A stretch of 35,318 bases of DNA, from the NCBI GenBank assembly GCA_032718475.1, contig JAUCBJ010002371.1:1-35318 (forward strand). The letters run 5' to 3'. The translations under genes were made by a program, and so were the position numbers. Origin of the DNA: Nemertoderma westbladi. Its lineage: Eukaryota; Xenacoelomorpha; Nemertodermatida; Nemertodermatidae. Shown here in pieces: positions 31,736 through 35,318 of the stretch (the first letter of the stretch is position 1; each line of letters begins with the position of its first letter). The notes below the pieces were generated by a model. That model was given only the letters and a program-made list of their open reading frames with translations. It was not told where the DNA came from and ran no database searches.

Positions 31736-33458
31736 TCTTGGGGAGAGGCTTTAGTTGACCTTTAGTCCAAATTGGTGGTGGCTTTTCCCCTTTTAACATC
31801 CGGTTGCAAACATTCAATAATGGTCTATTTAGCACTCCGGTTTTCCATACCTCCGCTGGGATTTCATCTAATCCACTCGCTTTATTATTGGACATGCTTT
31901 TAATGCTTCTTTGGAGTTCGGCTGGTGTGAAGTCCCCTGTTTCTATAGGTAGTGTCTTGTCATATTTTTTCCTTGTAGGGCTGACCTCGATGTTTGGTGG
32001 CTGCCCAAGCAAGTTGCTGAAGTGATTTTTCCACTTCCCAACACGTTCTTCAGGACTATCGGCTTTGAGGCGCCCCTTTGCACAACTTTTCCGACCAGAT
32101 ACCTCATTTACAGTTTGCCAGGTAAGTCTTGATTGTTGCTGTATGTGAGCAGTTGTAATTGCTTCAGTTTTATCCTGTATGTACTTTTCCTGGCTGATGT
32201 TGTAGGCCAATTTAAGATCGTCCTTAGCTTTCTCAACCTTGTTAATGTTTTCGGTTGTTGGTTGTTCGGTTTTAACTTTGTAGGCTATCTTAAGATCTTC
32301 TCTCTTACAAGTAACCTCAGAGTTTTGCCATGGCACATATTGTTTTCGTTTGGGTTTCTGGGGGATATGCCTCTTAGCTGATTCCTTGTGGGCTGTTATT
32401 ATATTCTGGTATATTGAATTGGTGGATTGGTCTTCATCCATTGACTGAAGTGCTTCAAAGCGGTTTTGAACTTCTACTGTATAAGCATCCTTTACAGCAT
32501 TGTCAGTTCTGAGTTTTTCCCAGTCATATTTGATTTGCTTGCTTGTCCTGGGTTTGCTGGCTCTCAAACTGAGTCTGATCTCTGCAGTCACAATTCTGTG
32601 GTCCGAACCAATTAGGTTGAACGAGCTGTATGCCTCGCAGTTGATCATGCTGTTTCTCCACTTTTTGTTTATGAGGATGTAATCCAGTTGTGCTTTGGTT
32701 CCATTAGGGTATTGAAAGGTCCATAGCTTCCCCTTACTCTTTTCGAATGTGTTGTTTGTTGGTATCAATTCACATTCTTCCATTAGGTCTAAAAGTAAGT
32801 ACCCATTTCTGTTAGAACTGGTGTTATAGGTGTAACCCTTGATGTCTTCTGGGCCAATTTGGGCATTCAGGTCACCAGCAATGACTTTAACATTGTGTTT
32901 CGGAATGTCCTTTATAAGTCCAGTCAGTTCTTCATAAAACTTGACTGCTTGTTCTGGCTCTGAGGCATTGGTTGGACTGTAGCAACATATAACTGTTGCC
33001 TTGGGATTCCCATCAAATGTTGCGATCATAACCCTGGAATTTATAGATTCGATGTTGTTTAGGGTCTTAAGTGCAAATGGGCTTAGCAGAATTCCTACTC
33101 CACCAATTGATGCATTGGCCGAGTTTCTTACTGCTGAGCTTGTTACTAACGTCCATCCATTTCCAATGTCATTGTACTTCATGGCAGTGTCTTCATGACA
33201 AATCCGATGTTCTTGGATGCAGATGATGTCGATGTTATATTCCATTGCCAGAGCGACCATGTCACCCTGTTTGGTATGTGCTTTCAGCGTGCGTGCGTTC
33301 CTTGTAGCAATCTTTAGTGTCTTTTTACATTTCAACAGGTTGGTTCTTCTTTCTTCTCGGTCTTCTGTTCCAGTAGCCAATTTATCGACCCCATCCTGGT
33401 GTACCACTGGGGGACGCGGTCCGAGCCGGTATTTCTCCTGGAGGGTTCTCATACTCAT
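31736..33458 (-). pseudogene. RTE-like LINE ORF2: intact endonuclease and linker, RT lost
   Basis: It starts at MSMRTLQEKYRLG (33458) and stays open for about 574 codons without a stop, then runs into the satellite in frame. The endonuclease motifs in order are LKIATRNARTLKAH (Asn), IDIICIQEHRI (Glu), CCYSPTNAS, KVIAGDLNAQIG (Asp/Asn), TKAQLDYILINKKW and NLIGSDHRIVTAEI (SDH). The linker has YVPWQNSEVTCKREDLKIAY and RLTWQTVNEVSGRKSCAKGR. The frame continues with SIKSMSNNKASGLDEIPAEV and WTKGQLKPLPK, the very start of the RT domain. Everything after PLPK is replaced by satellite. The element has lost its polymerase, but the endonuclease looks undamaged, so the loss is probably recent. It belongs to the RTE/BovB group but differs from the copies at 18704-21488. 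Confidence 0.85.
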
Positions 33459-33597
33459 ATCTTTCAGTTGCGGGAGTAAACCGCTTGTGGTCGCAACTCC
33501 TACAAGCCTCTTCGCAGTAGATCGCCGTTGGTTGATTACCTTCCGCCGACTTTGTCAGCATGTATAGCCGTTGGTTGATTACCTTCCGCCTATCCAT
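33382..33597 (-). CDS. Short upstream frame overlapping RTE ORF2 (possible ORF1)
   Basis: The frame has 71 codons and starts at an ATG in near-ideal context (GGCCATGGA). It overlaps the beginning of ORF2 by 77 bases in another frame. Residues about 27-37 (IYCEEACRSCDH) have a small Cys cluster. A 22-base segment (CCGTTGGTTGATTACC plus TTCCGCC on the + strand) is directly duplicated 42 bases apart inside it. Some RTE elements have a very short ORF1 overlapping ORF2, which supports the reading, but no homologous domain is recognised. Confidence 0.4.
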   Translation of the reverse strand: MDRRKVINQRLYMLTKSAEGNQPTAIYCEEACRSCDHKRFTPATERYEYENPPGEIPARTASPSGTPGWGR

Positions 33598-33850
33598 GGC
33601 CTACAGCCCTGCTGCCGACTGTAGGGGTCCTTTTGTTACACCCTGAACCAAGTGTGCCTCCTGGGTTAGGTTACCTAACACTGGTAGAGGGGCATCCAGT
33701 ATAGACAGGGCGGGGCGTGTATCATCTCTAATGCAGATGCGTATCAAGCCTTTGCCTTCAATGGTGCCCTAGGCGCTATAGCCCTCAATGACTTATTTAG
33801 TTGACGGGGCTGAACCAACCCACTCTTGATCAACTAAATAATGAATAGGC

Positions 33851-33961
33851 TATGCTTATCGGGCCTGCCCTACTGGGCTGGCAGCTACAGGTAGTACCAC
33901 ATTACTGCCATAGTGGTAGCAGGATCTGGGGACCTGACTGGTCAGGACCTGACCTGACCTG
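33851..33961. other. No gene seen
   Basis: Short spacer with GACCTGACTGGTCAGGACC and GACCTGACCTGAC words, a small palindromic or tandem tract. Confidence 0.45.
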
Positions 33962-34011
33962 TATTTTAACTCGCTATATTTTAACTCGCTATATTTTAAC
34001 TCGCTATATTG
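33962..34011 (+). repeat. 15-bp tandem repeat, about three copies
   Basis: TATTTTAACTCGCTA is repeated head to tail. Confidence 0.9.
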
Positions 34012-34029
34012 TTATTTTCAATATAACCA

Positions 34030-34141
34030 TTAGTTCGCTTGTTCTGTATTAGTTCGCTCGTTCTGTATTAGTTCGCTCGTTCTGTATTAGTTCGCTCGTT
34101 CTTTATTAGTTCGCTCGTTTAGTATTAGTTCGCTCGTTCTG
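34030..34141 (+). repeat. 19-bp tandem repeat, about six copies, just upstream of exon 3
   Basis: TAGTTCGCTCGTTCTGTAT repeats with minor changes (CTTG, CTTTAT, TTTAGTAT). It ends about 15 bases before the splice acceptor, so its T/C-rich units would serve as the polypyrimidine tract and branch-point region of that acceptor. Confidence 0.85.
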
Positions 34142-34156
34142 CCTCTGTTCCTTCAG

Positions 34157-34343
34157 ATGTTCCCTTTGCGACGCTGAGATTGACGATGAGTCGGTGTCTG
34201 CTTGCGCTATCTGTCGACGAACTCTGGAAACGCAGTGGCACGTGGAGAGTCAGTCTGTCGTCGTCGCAACCAATAATAAGACGCCGTCTCGCCTCGTATG
34301 TTATTGTTGCGGAGACAACGTTCGTTATACCAGTAGCGTTAAG
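34157..34343 (+). CDS. Exon 3 of the candidate Cys-rich protein
   Basis: The exon has 187 bases. The acceptor CTGTTCCTTCAG precedes it. The first base completes the codon left open by exon 2 (AG+A, Arg), and the exon leaves in phase 0 at GTTAAG|GTGAGC. It encodes CSLCDAEIDDE, then SACAICRRTLETQWHVESQ, KTPSRL and VCYCCGDNVRYTSSVK. The ACxxCxxxLxxQW...KTPxxR order repeats that of exon 2. Only 11 residues separate the two Cys pairs here against about 57 in the first domain. The CYCCGDN end looks like the first half of a third domain (compare CYICGAS in exon 1), so more exons should follow beyond the window. Beyond the donor the frame continues without any motif. Confidence 0.6.
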
Positions 34344-34828
34344 GTGAGCGATTGGTTACCTTGTGTAATAAAATTAAAGAAATCCCACCAAAAATATTTT
34401 ATTTTACTTTTTTCGCCGGGAAAAAGTACAATCAATGCAATCCTATGGGATATGCAATCCCATGGATTACTTTTTTCCATAAGTACTCATATTTCTCCCA
34501 ATTTTGAGGTCTTTTCGAGCGAAGAAGTAACAATTTAATTAGAATTTTGGCTCCGGATTGATTTGTCCGGAGCCGGAACCAGAGCCGGAGCTCTGTTGCA
34601 TTCCTACCATACAGTAGTAGTAGTAGTACCATGCAGTACATGGTTTGGTACCATTACCGTACTGCCCGGCGCACCGCCTGGCGGAGAAGTGAGAAACACG
34701 GTACGCTGAGTGCATCACATGGAATCGGCGAAAGTTGAACTTTGCATTGTTGCGCTCGGCCCTCATGTGTCTCCGTGGACACTGGTCGACTGCTGGACGA
34801 CCCATTCGCTGCACAAATTCAGTTGCAG
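34344..34828. other. No gene seen
   Basis: It starts as intron after exon 3. There is a GGCTCCGGA/TCCGGAGCC palindromic tract at 34549-34590, a short TAG repeat at 34613-34627 and several GGTACCAT words that foreshadow the satellite. Confidence 0.45.
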
Positions 34829-35318
34829 TACCATACATGGTACCATACAGTACGCAGTGTGGTACCATACAGTACGCAGTGTGGTACCATACAGTACGCA
34901 GTGTGGTACCATACAGTACGCAGTGTGGTACCATACAGTACGCAGTGTGGTACCATACAGTACGCAGTGTGGTACCATACAGTACGCAGTGTGGTACCAT
35001 ACAGTACGCAGTGTGGTACCATACAGTACGCAGTGTGGTACCATACAGTACGCAGTGTGGTACCATACAGTACGCAGTGTGGTACCATACAGTACGCAGT
35101 GTGGTACCATACAGTACGCAGTGTGGTACCATACAGTACGCAGTGTGGTACCATACAGTACGCAGTGTGGTACCATACAGTACGCAGTGTGGTACCATAC
35201 AGTACCCAGTGTGGTAACATACAGTACGCAGTGTGGTACCATACAGTACGCAGTGTGGTACCATACAGTACGCAGTGTGGTACCATACAGTACGCAGTGT
35301 GGTACCATACCGCAGTGT
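34829..35318 (+). repeat. 22-bp satellite running off the window end, about 22 copies
   Basis: The unit is GGTACCATACAGTACG followed by CAGTGT. The copies are almost identical; one unit near 35203 has ACCCAGTGTGGTAACAT instead. The first unit is preceded by GTACCATACATG. Both strands are open in several frames because the unit lacks stop trinucleotides, so the apparent frames are not genes. Confidence 0.95.

Larger units (their letters stand above)
31736..33850 (-). mobile_element. 3'-truncated young RTE-like LINE with 5' UTR
   Basis: It extends from the satellite junction to about 33850 and includes ORF2, a small overlapping upstream frame and about 250 bp of GC-richer leader. The leader contains TTATTTAGTTGA (about 33792) and its exact inverse TCAACTAAATAA (about 33830), which could form a stem near the 5' end. 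The 5' border is not fixed, because no second copy is available for comparison. Confidence 0.7.

Noticed and set aside
34539-35308. Overlapping frames of 155-241 codons on both strands in the 22-bp array
   Set aside because: Same arithmetic artefact: a stop-free 22-bp unit opens several frames on both strands.

Overview
The window is eukaryotic nuclear DNA from an animal. It is AT-rich and sparse in genes, and most of it is non-LTR retrotransposon debris (CR1/Jockey-like and RTE-like) and short-period satellites. At least one host-type gene has exons with canonical GT/AG borders. The element types, the recurring AGTAGGCCTA words and the CTCF-like motifs suggest a marine invertebrate, perhaps a deuterostome such as an echinoderm or hemichordate. 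That placement is inference; no marker gene fixes it.

The only candidate host gene is on the + strand and is easy to miss. Three small exons (1780-1935, 21854-22056, 34157-34343) join with matching phases (0/0, then 2/2) into 182 open codons. Exons 1 and 2 together complete a Cys2...Cys2-FL..QW zinc-binding-like domain. Exon 3 carries a shortened second copy and the first half of a third. Everything between them would then be intron: about 19.9 kb and 12.1 kb.

Layout: 25-1041 is one arm of a 1-kb repeat whose inverted partner lies at 16281-17302. 3087-3480 is a MITE-like element with an inverted relative at 17640-17982. 4650-6869 (-) is a broken SAP + coiled coil + SGNH-esterase gene ending in 8-residue repeats. 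6956-8853 (-) is a decayed LINE (ORF1, endonuclease, no RT). 9110-10000 is a 234-bp tandem repeat with a CTCF-like core in every unit, followed by a tRNA-derived SINE head. 10961-13442 (-) is a broken Ulp1/C48-type protease gene with a coiled-coil end. 13470-14090 is a 30-bp/150-bp minisatellite, split by a + strand CR1/Jockey-like LINE (14110-17490). 18098-18531 is a 19-bp satellite. 18704-21488 is an RTE-like LINE broken by a second, antisense RTE copy with an 8-bp target-site duplication, and by a third insertion.

22752-31735 is a 9-kb satellite of mixed 21-bp and 32-bp units. It is extremely G-rich on the sense strand of the host gene. It abuts, in frame, a young RTE-like LINE on the - strand (31736-33850; long intact ORF2 N-terminal part with endonuclease, RT missing). 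Two more short tandem arrays precede exon 3, and a 22-bp satellite runs off the right end.

No complete autonomous element is present. The very long reading frames in the satellites are a consequence of repeats that lack stop trinucleotides and should not be annotated as proteins.
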